DNA of 64,000 nt. It comes from DATBHM01 sp963772375 (GTDB lineage Bacteria; Actinomycetota; UBA4738; JACQTL01). Made by a program: the position numbers and the translations under genes. Below the pieces are notes generated by a model. It saw nothing but the letters and a program-made list of their open reading frames with translations, was not told the DNA's origin and made no database searches. Positions 56,173 to 64,000 of the stretch are shown here, in pieces (the stretch's first letter is position 1; each line of letters opens with the position of its first letter). The stretch covers positions 1,364,001 to 1,428,000 of the forward strand of contig CAVYXG010000001.1 in the NCBI GenBank assembly GCA_963772375.1. The letters are read 5' to 3'.

Positions 56173-57003
56173 TCAGGTGCGTTCGAACGCCAGCGGCCTG
56201 AGCGTGCGCCCGTTGCTGTACTCACCGACCGCCCAGACGTCTTGTGCGGAGTCGGCGTCCACCGCGAAGAGCGTGTTGAGACCGGCCCTTGGGTTCGGGC
56301 TCGCCACGACCCTCCACGACGTGCCGTTCCAGTGCTCCATCAGCGTGCGGGTTGGACTCGTTCTCGTCCTGGCCTGAACGCCGACGGCCCAGGCGTTGGT
56401 TGGTGAGATCGAGGCCACACCGGAGAGGCTCTGACCGTACCCGGACGGCGGATCGGGGGTGGGGACGACCTTCCACGCGGTCCCGTTCCAATGTTCGGCG
56501 AGCGCGAAACCCCCGTTGGCCGTCCCGACCGCCCACGCGTCGGTCGCGGAGTTGACCGACACGTCCTGCAGGGAATCGTCCGGATCGGGATGGGGGCTGG
56601 GCTGTACCTTCCAGCGGGTGCCGTTCCACCGTTCGATCAGGGCGCGGGAATGCGCCCCGACGATGAACGACCCCACGGCCCACACGTAGCTCGACGAGAC
56701 GGCCGCCACACCGGCGAGCCCGCCGTCGCCCGGATTCGGAGCCTGCTGCGTCTTCCAGGAGGTTTCGTTCCAGCGTTCGATCAGTGGCCCGCCGCCCGAG
56801 GCGTTGCCGATGTTCCCGACGAACCAGGCGAGACACGACGACACCACCGTCACGTCCACGGCGGCCGCGCTGCCCGCACCGGCGTGCGGTTGCCCGATGC
56901 TCCTGCACGTCGCGGACGACGCGGGCGAGGGAACGCCGACGAGCCCCCCGAGGACGACCACGACCGCCAATCCGCGCACACACCGAGTCAGCGAACGAAC
57001 CAC
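56173..57003 (-). CDS. Secreted protein with WNGT repeats
   Basis: 276 residues. The signal peptide is cleaved near ASSATC, at about residue 31. Four repeats of the form (L/I)x(E/H)xWNGTxWKVxxxPxP alternate with xWAVG segments, forming a Kelch-like or propeller fold common in actinobacterial secreted proteins. Role unknown. GGGGAGGGG lies before GTG 57003. A TTGACT -35-like element is on this strand at 57055-57060. Confidence 0.8.
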   Translation of the reverse strand: MVRSLTRCVRGLAVVVVLGGLVGVPSPASSATCRSIGQPHAGAGSAAAVDVTVVSSCLAWFVGNIGNASGGGPLIERWNETSWKTQQAPNPGDGGLAGVAAVSSSYVWAVGSFIVGAHSRALIERWNGTRWKVQPSPHPDPDDSLQDVSVNSATDAWAVGTANGGFALAEHWNGTAWKVVPTPDPPSGYGQSLSGVASISPTNAWAVGVQARTRTSPTRTLMEHWNGTSWRVVASPNPRAGLNTLFAVDADSAQDVWAVGEYSNGRTLRPLAFERT

Positions 57004-57125
57004 GCCGTGCCCCTCCCCTTCGGTCGAGCGGTGATCGTGGGCGACGAGCCCCCGAGTCAAGCGAAGAAACCGAGCCCCGACGCTCGCGGCGAGTGTTCGA
57101 CCCACCGATCGCGGGGGCGGGGTGA

Positions 57126-59669
57126 CTACGAAGCGATGTGCGACGTGAGGGCCGCGATGACCTCCCGTTGGTGCTCCTCGTCCTCGATCTTCCGGCCCAC
57201 GACGTCGCGGACGTAGAACGCGTCGATCACGCGGTCGCCGTACGTCGCGACCTTGGCGACGTGGACGTCGAGCTGCAGGTCGGTCAGCGTCCGGGTCACA
57301 TCGAACAGCAGCCCGATCCGGTCCGGCGCGGCCACCTCGACGATCGTGAAGAAGTCGCTGCCCCGGTTGTCGACCGTGACCTTCGTCGTGATGCCCGGGC
57401 GCGGCGCCGGGTAGTACGCCCGCTTCTCCGCCACCCGGTATTCGAGCGACAGCCGGCCCTCGGCCGCCTTGCGGAGCGTCGCCCGGAACTTGCGCCACCG
57501 GTCCTCGTCCACGTCGCCGTGGAATGCTCCCTCCACCTCGAACAGGTCCATCGCCACCCCGTCCTCGGTCGTGAACACCTGCGCGGACAGGATCGACAGG
57601 CCGGACAACGCGAGCGACCCCGCGATCCGCGCCAGCAGGCCAGGCCGGTCCCGCGCGACCACCGCCAGCGCGTAGGTCCCCGGACGGGCGCCGGGTTCGT
57701 GGAGTGCGCGGACCTCCACGGAGCCGAGCGGCGAGTTCACCATCGGGAAGTGCCGAGCGGCTCGTTCGGGCGGGACCGCGAGCAGGTATCCGCGCGGCAT
57801 CCGGACGAGGAATCGCTCGATCTCCCCGAGCGGCTGGCCGCGGAGCAGATCCCGGATCGATTCCGCTCGTTCCGCCAGCCGCGCGGCGGCCTCGTGGCCC
57901 ATCTCGCCGCGCTCCAGCGCGTGCTGGACCTTCGCCACCAGCTCGCGGACCAGCGTCGCCCGCCACGGCGTCCACGCGTGCGGCCCCGTCGCCGTCGCGT
58001 CCGCCACCGTCAGCAGGTACAGCGCGGCGAGGCGTTCCTCGGTCTCCACGGTCGCGGCGACCGACAGGATCAGGTCGTCGTCCTGGAGGTCCCGCCGCGT
58101 GGCCGTGTCCGAGAGCAGCAGGTGGTTCGCCACCAGGAACAGCGCGATGTCGCGCGTCTCGTCCGTCAGACCCATCGCGTCCAGCAGGGACGCCGCGATC
58201 GATGCCCCGGCCGCGACGTGGCCGCCGTGGCCGGTCTTGCCGATGTCGTGCAGCAGCGCGCCGAGCAGCAGTCCGTCCACCTGATCCCCCACCGCGGCGG
58301 CCGCGTGGGACGCGACCGGATCGTCGGGGGACGTTCCCCGCAGCAGCGCCCCCACCCCGCGCAGCGCTTCCAGGAGGTGCACGTCCACCGGGAACCGGTG
58401 GTACGGGTCCCGCTGGGGGCGGCACCGTACGGCCGACCATGCGGGCAGGAACCGCTCCAGCAGGTCGGCCCGGTCGAGCGCCTCCAGCGCGGCCACGCCC
58501 GCGTCGCCGGCGCGGAGCATCTCGATGAACGCGTCGCGCACCGGCTGCGTCCACTCCACGACGTCCGGCAGGTCGGCCGCATCGACCATGTCGAGGTCAG
58601 CCGGCGCCACCGAGCCGTCCCGCGAAGCCGCCTGCCCGAACGCCGCGATGACGGCCTCCGGCGTTCCCGTGACGCCCGGCACCGCGGCGCCGAACGCCGA
58701 CGACCCCCGCGCGACCCGGTCGAAGGTCTGCTGCAGCACGAACTCGACGTCGCGGGCGTGCTCGAACACCGCGCGCATCAACCCGTCGGGGGCCGACAGG
58801 CCGGGCTCGTCGATGAAGCCCAGCTCGGTCGCGAGCTGCGGCTGGAGGTCCTGCCGCAGCACGTCGAGCTTCTTCCCGGCCTCGAGGTGCAGCGCGCTCC
58901 GAACCCGCACCAGGTACTCCTCGGCCGCCTCGACGGACTCACGCTCGGCCGCGCGCACAAACCCGGCCGACTCCAGTCCACGCAGCCCGCCGTCGCCGGC
59001 CACCGCGGGCGCCAGCCACCCCAGCGTGTGGATGTCGCGCAGCCCGCCGGAGCCCTCCTTGACGTCCGGCTCCAGCCGCTGCGAGGCGGAGCCGAACCGG
59101 CGGAGCCGTTCCGCGGCCGCATCCCGCAGCCGGTCGACGAACCCGGTCCGGGGCTTCCGCACCCAGTCCCACAGCCGGTCCTTCAGCGACGTGAACACCG
59201 CCGGGTCGCCGTCCAGCAGCCGTGCGTCGAGCATCGCCGTTGCGGCGTCGAACCGCTCGGCGGCGAGCGCCATCGACTCCTTCACCGTCCGAACGCCGTG
59301 TCCGACCTCGAACCCGGCGTCCCACAGCGGGTACAGCAGGCGCTCGGCCAGCTCGCGCACGACTCGTCCGTCGCGCAGCTCGTGCAGGAGCAGCAGGTCG
59401 ATGTCGGAGGCGGGCTGGAGCTCACGACGGCCGTACCCCCCGACCGCCACCAGCGCCACGCCCTCCGGCACACCGGCCGACCGGAACAGTCGCACGAGCG
59501 CCTCGTCCACGAGCTGCGCCCGCCGGCGGGCCGACCACCGACCGTGGTGCCCCCGCGAGTACGCGCGGTCGAGCGACCGCAGCCCCTCGACCAGGCGAAC
59601 GACGGACGCCGGCCCCCCGGGAGGGACCGGCGCCGTCTCGTTCGCGACCGGGGTCTCGTTCACGCTCAC
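57126..59669 (-). CDS. glnD: PII uridylyltransferase/uridylyl-removing (or adenylyl-) enzyme GlnD
   Basis: 847 residues. The nucleotidyltransferase domain has GGYGRREL (77-84) and SDID (88-91). The HD domain has LLGALLHDIGKTGHGGH, and two ACT domains at the end sense glutamine. It modifies and de-modifies the PII protein encoded just upstream according to nitrogen status. In some actinobacteria the modification is adenylylation, so the donor nucleotide is not certain. Third gene of the amtB-glnB-glnD operon; it starts 23 bp after glnB. Confidence 0.95.
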   Translation of the reverse strand: MSVNETPVANETAPVPPGGPASVVRLVEGLRSLDRAYSRGHHGRWSARRRAQLVDEALVRLFRSAGVPEGVALVAVGGYGRRELQPASDIDLLLLHELRDGRVVRELAERLLYPLWDAGFEVGHGVRTVKESMALAAERFDAATAMLDARLLDGDPAVFTSLKDRLWDWVRKPRTGFVDRLRDAAAERLRRFGSASQRLEPDVKEGSGGLRDIHTLGWLAPAVAGDGGLRGLESAGFVRAAERESVEAAEEYLVRVRSALHLEAGKKLDVLRQDLQPQLATELGFIDEPGLSAPDGLMRAVFEHARDVEFVLQQTFDRVARGSSAFGAAVPGVTGTPEAVIAAFGQAASRDGSVAPADLDMVDAADLPDVVEWTQPVRDAFIEMLRAGDAGVAALEALDRADLLERFLPAWSAVRCRPQRDPYHRFPVDVHLLEALRGVGALLRGTSPDDPVASHAAAAVGDQVDGLLLGALLHDIGKTGHGGHVAAGASIAASLLDAMGLTDETRDIALFLVANHLLLSDTATRRDLQDDDLILSVAATVETEERLAALYLLTVADATATGPHAWTPWRATLVRELVAKVQHALERGEMGHEAAARLAERAESIRDLLRGQPLGEIERFLVRMPRGYLLAVPPERAARHFPMVNSPLGSVEVRALHEPGARPGTYALAVVARDRPGLLARIAGSLALSGLSILSAQVFTTEDGVAMDLFEVEGAFHGDVDEDRWRKFRATLRKAAEGRLSLEYRVAEKRAYYPAPRPGITTKVTVDNRGSDFFTIVEVAAPDRIGLLFDVTRTLTDLQLDVHVAKVATYGDRVIDAFYVRDVVGRKIEDEEHQREVIAALTSHIAS

Positions 59670-59692
59670 GGAGAAGTCGCGACGAGCACCGG

Positions 59693-60031
59693 TCAGATCG
59701 CGTCCGGGCCGGCCTCGCCCGTTCGGATCCGGTAGACCTGCTCGGCGGGCAGGACGAAGATCTTCCCGTCGCCGATCTTCCCGGTCCGCGCGGTCTTGAG
59801 GATCACGTCCACGACCTGCTGGACCTGGTCCTCGTGGGCCAGCACCTCGATCTTCACCTTCGGCACGAAGTCCACCTGGTACTCCGCGCCCCGGTACACC
59901 TCGGTGTGGCCGCGCTGCCGGCCGAACCCCTGCACGTCGGTCGTCGTCATGCCGTTGATGCCGACCGAGCGCAGCGCCTCCTTCACCTCGTCCAGCTTGA
60001 ACGGCTTGATGATGGCGGTGACCAGCTTCAA
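59693..60031 (-). CDS. glnB: Nitrogen regulatory PII protein
   Basis: 112 residues. The trimeric PII protein binds ATP/ADP and 2-oxoglutarate and blocks AmtB when nitrogen is plentiful. The T-loop GHTEVYRGAEYQVDF carries Tyr51, the modification site, and KIFVLPAEQVYRIRTGE is the C-terminal signature. It lies 6 bp after amtB, which is typical of the GlnK type. Confidence 0.97.
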   Translation of the reverse strand: MKLVTAIIKPFKLDEVKEALRSVGINGMTTTDVQGFGRQRGHTEVYRGAEYQVDFVPKVKIEVLAHEDQVQQVVDVILKTARTGKIGDGKIFVLPAEQVYRIRTGEAGPDAI

Positions 60032-60037
60032 CTCAGC

Positions 60038-61354
60038 TCACTCCTCGTGTGCCGCGCCGGCCGCGACACCGTCTGCAGCGTCCCGCACGATCGCGGACGC
60101 CTCCACCACCGGCGACTGCACCAGGGAGCCGCCCCGATCGGTGAACACGTAGCCCACCTCGGCGTGCTGCGACAGGTCCAGCCCGGCGGCCTCATCCTCG
60201 TCGGTCACGCGGAGGCCGACAAGCTTGTCGCTGATCTTCAGCAGCACCATGGTCATCACGAACGAGAACACCAGCGTGACGCCGACCGCGACGGCCTGCT
60301 TGCCGACCTGCGCGAGCGAGCCGTTCGCCCCGGCCGGGTTGATCGCGATCGACGCGAACACGCCCGTCAGGAGCGCGCCGACGATCCCGCCGACCATGTG
60401 CACGCCCACGACGTCGAGCGAGTCGTCGTAGCCGAGCCGGAACTTCAGGTTCACGGCGAAGAAGCAGATCGCCCCGGCCGCGAGGCCGATCAGGATCGCC
60501 GGCATCGGCCCGACGAACCCCGATGCGGGCGTGATGGCGACCAGCCCGGCCACGGCGCCGGACGCCGCGCCGACCGTCGTCGCCCGCTTGTGCTTGATCC
60601 ACTCCGGGATCAGCCAGCCGAACACCGCCGCGGCGGTCGCCAGCTGCGTCGCCACGAACGCCGACCCCGCCAGGCCGTTCGCCCCGAGGGCCGACCCCGC
60701 GTTGAACCCGAACCACCCGAACCACAGGATCGCCGCGCCGAGGATCACCATCGGCACGTTGTGCGGCCGGAACCCCTCGGTCCCGAACCCGCGCCGCTTC
60801 CCGACGTAGATCGCGGTGGCCAGCGCGGCGACGCCGGCGTTGATGTGCACGACGGTGCCGCCGGCGAAGTCCAGCGCCCCGAGGTGCCCCGCGCCCAGGA
60901 ACCCGCCGCCCCACACCCAGTGCGCGAGCGGCGAGTACACGACGATCGACCACAGCCCGAGGAACAGCAGGTACCCCGAGAACTTCATTCGCTCGGCGAA
61001 CGCGCCGGTGATGAGCGCCGGCGTGATGATCGCGAACATCATCTGATAGACCATGAACACGCTCGACGGGATCGTCGGCGCGAGGCTCATCGGGTTCGCG
61101 CCGACGCCGTGGAGGCCGAGATAGTTCAGCCCGCCGATCAGCCCGGCGTGATCCGGGCCGAACGCCAGCGTGTAGCCGATCACGGCCCACGCGATGCTGA
61201 CGAGGCCGAGCGCGACGAAAGACTGCATGACGGTCGCGAGCACGTTCTTGGCGCGGACCAGGCCTCCGTAGAAGAAGGCCAGGCCGGGCGTCATGAACAT
61301 GACGAGCGCCGCGGCCGCGAGCATCCACGCGGTGTCGCCGGAATTCACCTTCAC
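60038..61354 (-). CDS. amtB: Ammonium transporter
   Basis: 438 residues with 11 membrane helices. It starts with a Trp/Met-rich first helix (WMLAAAALVMFMTPGLAFFYGGLVRAKN). VVHINAGVAAL and VVGVHMVGGIVGALLTG carry the pore histidines. It brings ammonium into the cell. The gene heads the nitrogen operon, with AAGGAGG upstream of its start. A GlnR-type box lies about 60 bp before the start codon. Confidence 0.97.
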   Translation of the reverse strand: MKVNSGDTAWMLAAAALVMFMTPGLAFFYGGLVRAKNVLATVMQSFVALGLVSIAWAVIGYTLAFGPDHAGLIGGLNYLGLHGVGANPMSLAPTIPSSVFMVYQMMFAIITPALITGAFAERMKFSGYLLFLGLWSIVVYSPLAHWVWGGGFLGAGHLGALDFAGGTVVHINAGVAALATAIYVGKRRGFGTEGFRPHNVPMVILGAAILWFGWFGFNAGSALGANGLAGSAFVATQLATAAAVFGWLIPEWIKHKRATTVGAASGAVAGLVAITPASGFVGPMPAILIGLAAGAICFFAVNLKFRLGYDDSLDVVGVHMVGGIVGALLTGVFASIAINPAGANGSLAQVGKQAVAVGVTLVFSFVMTMVLLKISDKLVGLRVTDEDEAAGLDLSQHAEVGYVFTDRGGSLVQSPVVEASAIVRDAADGVAAGAAHEE

Positions 61355-61412
61355 GATTCCCTCCTTGCGGGTCGGACCGACTTCGCTGACGTCCGATTTC
61401 TATGGGAGGGAG

Positions 61413-61450
61413 GTTGCGCGACCGTTTCCCGGTGGTTTCCGGCTCGTTAA
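61413..61450 (-). promoter_or_regulatory. GlnR-type operator upstream of amtB
   Basis: On the minus strand the half-sites are TTAAC, GAAAC, GAAAC and GCAAC, each separated by exactly six bases (11-bp period). This fits the alternating gTnAC-n6-GaAAC pattern of actinobacterial GlnR boxes, each half-site matching at four or five of five bases. A TAGAAA -10-like box lies just downstream (61397-61402). No GlnR gene is in the window. Confidence 0.75.
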
Positions 61451-61503
61451 TTCGGCCGCGTTCGTGCTCGACGACGAGCGAGGGAGCCGGCTGCGAAGCC
61501 GGG

Positions 61504-62340
61504 TCACCGAGTGACGACCGCGCCGGTCTCGGCGGGCGCGCCGAACAACGCCTTCCGGTCGACGGCCTCCTCCTCCGCAGCTGCGGCCGCCACGCCGCCG
61601 TTCAGCCCGAACAGCCGCTTGCGCCACAGCAGCCACGCCAGGATGGCGATGTTCACGACCAGCGCCGCGACCCGCAGGAACGTCTGCTTGTCGACCAGCT
61701 CCTTGATCTCGAACGGCAGGAACCCGGCCGTGGCCACGGCGGTGAGGTACTCGGCCCACCGCTGCTCCTTCCACAGGCCCACCGCCTCGACGCCCTCGAC
61801 GATGCAGTAGGCACAGGCCGTCACGATCAGGATGACGAGCGTCCCCTTGCTCAGGTGGAGGATCCGTTGGAGCTCCCGGTCGATGATGCCCTGCGTGGCC
61901 CCCTGGCCGGTGTCGCCGGTGACGCGCCCGATCAGATCGGACGCCTGGTGCTTCAGGTCGGCCAGGTTGGTCTCGACGAGGACGAGCAGCAGGGCGAGGA
62001 GCCCGAACAGAAAGCTGTGCAACGCCCGGTCGATCGCGATGATCCGGATGATGATCGCCTCCCGGAGCGGTTTGCCTCGCCGCGGAAGCTTCAACGTCGC
62101 GAGCGGCGGCAGCGTCTTGCGCACCGGGTTGGCGGGCGGAGTGGTGGCGATCCACACATCGCACCTCGTGCACCGGGCCATGCGCCGGCCGTCCGGGAGG
62201 TCGACGCCCAGCCCGGCGTCCTCCGGGCGCAGCTCCTCCACCAGCGCCGCCGGCGTGACGTGCCCCCGGCGCGAGCACACGAACGTCTCGGGATGCCACC
62301 CGAACAGGTGGGTGCGCTGCCTGCGTTTCCCGCCGAACAC
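61504..62340 (-). CDS. DUF2127 membrane protein
   Basis: 278 residues. The N-terminal 75 residues hold cysteine pairs (CSRRGH and CTRCD) that may bind zinc. The rest has four or five membrane helices, with ALHSFLFGLLALLLVLVET and YCIVEGVEAVGLWKEQRWAEYLTAVATAGFLPFEI typical of DUF2127. Function unknown. GTG 62340 begins 12 bp after the stop of the ku gene, so the two may be co-transcribed. Confidence 0.85.
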   Translation of the reverse strand: MFGGKRRQRTHLFGWHPETFVCSRRGHVTPAALVEELRPEDAGLGVDLPDGRRMARCTRCDVWIATTPPANPVRKTLPPLATLKLPRRGKPLREAIIIRIIAIDRALHSFLFGLLALLLVLVETNLADLKHQASDLIGRVTGDTGQGATQGIIDRELQRILHLSKGTLVILIVTACAYCIVEGVEAVGLWKEQRWAEYLTAVATAGFLPFEIKELVDKQTFLRVAALVVNIAILAWLLWRKRLFGLNGGVAAAAAEEEAVDRKALFGAPAETGAVVTR

Positions 62341-62352
62341 TGGTCCCCGAAC

Positions 62353-63213
62353 CTACCCGGCCGCGGCCTTCTTCCTGGTCCTCGTGCCGGCGGACGCCGA
62401 CGAGGTCTTCGCCTTCGCGCTCGAGCGCTTCGCGGGCTTGGAGGTCTTCTTGGCGGCGTCGACGCTCGCCTTCAGGGCCTCCATGAGGTCGACGACCTTG
62501 GCCTCCTCGGCGGGCTCGGCCACGACGATCTCCTCGCCGTTCGCCTTGGCCTCGACGATCTGCATGAGCGCCTCGCGGTACTCGTCGGTGAACTCCTCGG
62601 GGTTCCAGTCGCCGGAGAGGCTCTCGATGAGCGCCTGCGCCATCTGGACCTCCTGCGGGCGGAGCTTCACTGGCTGCTGGAGCTCGTCGAAGTCGGCCGC
62701 GCGGATCTCGTCCGGCCAGTACATGGTCTCGAGGACGAACACGTCCCCGGCGAACCGCAGCGCCGCGAGGTGCTCCTTGTCACGGAAGCTGACCTTGGCG
62801 ATGCCGACCTTCGACGAGTCGCTCATGGCCTCGCGCAGCAGCGTGTACGCCTTGACGCCGGTCTCCTCGGGGACCAGGTAGTAGGTCTTCTTGTAGTAGA
62901 TCGGGTCGATCTCCGAGATGTCGACGAATTCCTGGATGTCGATCGCCCGCGAGGACTCCACGGGGACCTTGTCGAAGTCCTCGTCGTCGAGCATCACGTA
63001 GTGGTCCTTCTCGATCTCATAGCCCTTGACGATGTGATCGAACGACACCTCCTCGCCGTCGATCGAGCAGACGCGCTGGTACTTGATGCGTCCGCCGTCC
63101 TTGTCGTGGAGCTGGTTGAACCGGAGCGTCTTCTCCTCGGTCGCCGGGAACACCCGGATCGGGATCGACACGAGCCCGAACGAGATGGCCCCCTTCCACA
63201 TGGTCCTCGGCAT
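62353..63213 (-). CDS. ku: Non-homologous end joining protein Ku
   Basis: 286 residues. The bacterial Ku core (MWKGAISFGLVSIPIRVF ... EDFDKVPVESSRAIDIQEFVD ... PIYYKKTYYLVPEE) forms a dimer ring on broken DNA ends. The C-terminal 35 residues are a Lys/Ala/Ser tail of the kind that aids DNA binding and threading. An AGGA site lies upstream of ATG 63213. Its probable partner, the stand-alone LigD-type polymerase, is 40 kb away in this window. Confidence 0.96.
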   Translation of the reverse strand: MPRTMWKGAISFGLVSIPIRVFPATEEKTLRFNQLHDKDGGRIKYQRVCSIDGEEVSFDHIVKGYEIEKDHYVMLDDEDFDKVPVESSRAIDIQEFVDISEIDPIYYKKTYYLVPEETGVKAYTLLREAMSDSSKVGIAKVSFRDKEHLAALRFAGDVFVLETMYWPDEIRAADFDELQQPVKLRPQEVQMAQALIESLSGDWNPEEFTDEYREALMQIVEAKANGEEIVVAEPAEEAKVVDLMEALKASVDAAKKTSKPAKRSSAKAKTSSASAGTRTRKKAAAG

Positions 63214-63350
63214 CCCTGGCCGTCCTTTCGACTTCGGTCGCCGCTGCGGGCACGCGGAGGAATCGATTCTACGCGGGCCGGTGGCTCCGACCTGCGCATT
63301 CGTACCCCATGCCAACGACATGGACTCGGACCTGAACCCGAACTCATCGC

Positions 63351-64000
63351 TCACGTCGTGTCGAGCTCGAGCAGATCGCCGTCCGAGACGACGTGTGTCC
63401 GCCCGACCCGCTGTCCCGGGTGCCGGGCCGACGGACCCCATACCCGCGCGGATCCAACCGTCTCGGCGAGCTCGTTGTGGAGCCCGGCGGCGACATCGCG
63501 CACCGTGGCGCCGTCGTGCAGCGCCATCGGGTCCTCCTCGGTGGAGCCGGGCCGGCGCGTCCGGACGGTGATCAGGCCCGTCAGGGCCCACACGGCTTCC
63601 CGGAACGCCTCGAGCGATCCGTCGTCGAGCACGGACACGGCCACGACCGCCACACCGGGGAACCTTTGCGCGAGGCCGTGAAGCGCGCCAGGCTCCGCTT
63701 CGTCGAGCTTGGTCGCCGCGAGGACGGCCGGCTTCTCGATCCCCGCCTCGGCCACCTCGCGCCGGACCGTCTCGAGCGCGCCGGGGTCGGCCGAGGCGTC
63801 GTGGCAGAACACGATCGCGTCGGCCTGACGGAGGACGCCCAGCAGCGCCCGGCCCCCGCCGCGGCCCTCGTTCGCGCCCTCGATGAGCCCGGGGATCTCG
63901 ACCAGCTGGACCAGCACGCCGTGGATCCGGGTGAGCGCGGGCACCGGACGGACCGTGGTGAACGGGTAGTCGCCGGTCTTGATCTGGATGTCGGACAGCG
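63351..64000 (-). CDS. DRG/OBG-type GTPase with TGS domain (5' end outside window)
   Basis: The C-terminal 216 residues of a TRAFAC-class GTPase. After YPFTTVRPVP comes QLVEIPGLIEGANEGRGGGRALLG (G3 region; the usual Asp is Glu), then AATKLDE for guanine specificity, and a C-terminal TGS domain (ALHDGATVRDVAAGLHNEL ... RVWGPSARHPGQRVGRTHVVSDGDLLEL). Members act with ribosomes. The P-loop and start lie beyond base 64000. Confidence 0.85.
   Translation of the reverse strand, partial: LSDIQIKTGDYPFTTVRPVPALTRIHGVLVQLVEIPGLIEGANEGRGGGRALLGVLRQADAIVFCHDASADPGALETVRREVAEAGIEKPAVLAATKLDEAEPGALHGLAQRFPGVAVVAVSVLDDGSLEAFREAVWALTGLITVRTRRPGSTEEDPMALHDGATVRDVAAGLHNELAETVGSARVWGPSARHPGQRVGRTHVVSDGDLLELDTT

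Overview
The window is 64 kb of very GC-rich (about 70%) DNA, densely packed with genes on both strands. No stretch longer than about 275 bases lacks a gene. The gene content points to an actinobacterium: a SigR/RsrA-type sigma and zinc anti-sigma pair, an F420-type luciferase-like oxidoreductase, the UPF0182 and YlbL-like pair beside a DUF2342 protein, Ku plus a stand-alone LigD-type polymerase, a period-11 GlnR-like operator, and many start codons lying 6-9 nt after a TANNNT -10 box (leaderless-type). I cannot fix the family; a little-studied or uncultured lineage is likely. There are no rRNA genes, insertion sequences or CRISPR arrays. One tRNA, an initiator tRNA-Met, is present.

Layout. 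0-8.4 kb: threonine aldolase (cut by the window edge), GNAT, acyl-CoA carboxyltransferase, a PAP2-like/kinase-like/flippase-like fusion, enoyl-CoA hydratase and biotin carboxylase, i.e. acyl-CoA metabolism. 8.4-13.3 kb: RsrA-like and SigR-like genes overlapping a sulfite-oxidase-type molybdoenzyme, then ftsH. 13.4-20.8 kb: VOC protein, an unusual glycosyltransferase, hydrolase, flavin reductase, LLM oxidoreductase, a Ser/Thr kinase, two cyclic-nucleotide-binding proteins and a CoA-transferase subunit. 20.8-23.4 kb: LigD polymerase and a PadR regulator with a clear operator. 23.4-31.1 kb looks most accessory: DUF1269, a lipoprotein, an ECF sigma factor with a membrane-anchored cysteine-rich propeller, a methyltransferase and an S9 peptidase.

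31.4-41.4 kb: initiator tRNA, UPF0182, YlbL, MreB, MoaE, a DUF2342 protein lacking its zinc motif, and aroF preceded by an aromatic-rich leader peptide and terminator (attenuation). 41.4-47.6 kb: upp and a complete BMP-type nucleoside ABC importer, a purine/pyrimidine salvage block. 48-57 kb: glycogen debranching enzyme, thioesterase, a second BMP protein, SCP2 protein under a TetR-style operator, phosphatase, PfpI, DUF72 and a secreted WNGT-repeat protein. 57-61.5 kb: the amtB-glnB-glnD nitrogen operon behind a four-half-site GlnR-like box. 61.5-64 kb: DUF2127 protein, Ku, and a DRG-type GTPase cut by the window end.

The strongest observations are regulatory: the aroF attenuator, the GlnR-like box, the PadR palindrome over a -10, the TetR-like operator before the SCP2 gene, and widespread leaderless starts. 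The most unusual proteins are the CysRS-tail glycosyltransferase, the seven-cysteine-pair propeller next to an ECF sigma factor, and two enzyme-like proteins whose catalytic motifs are altered.
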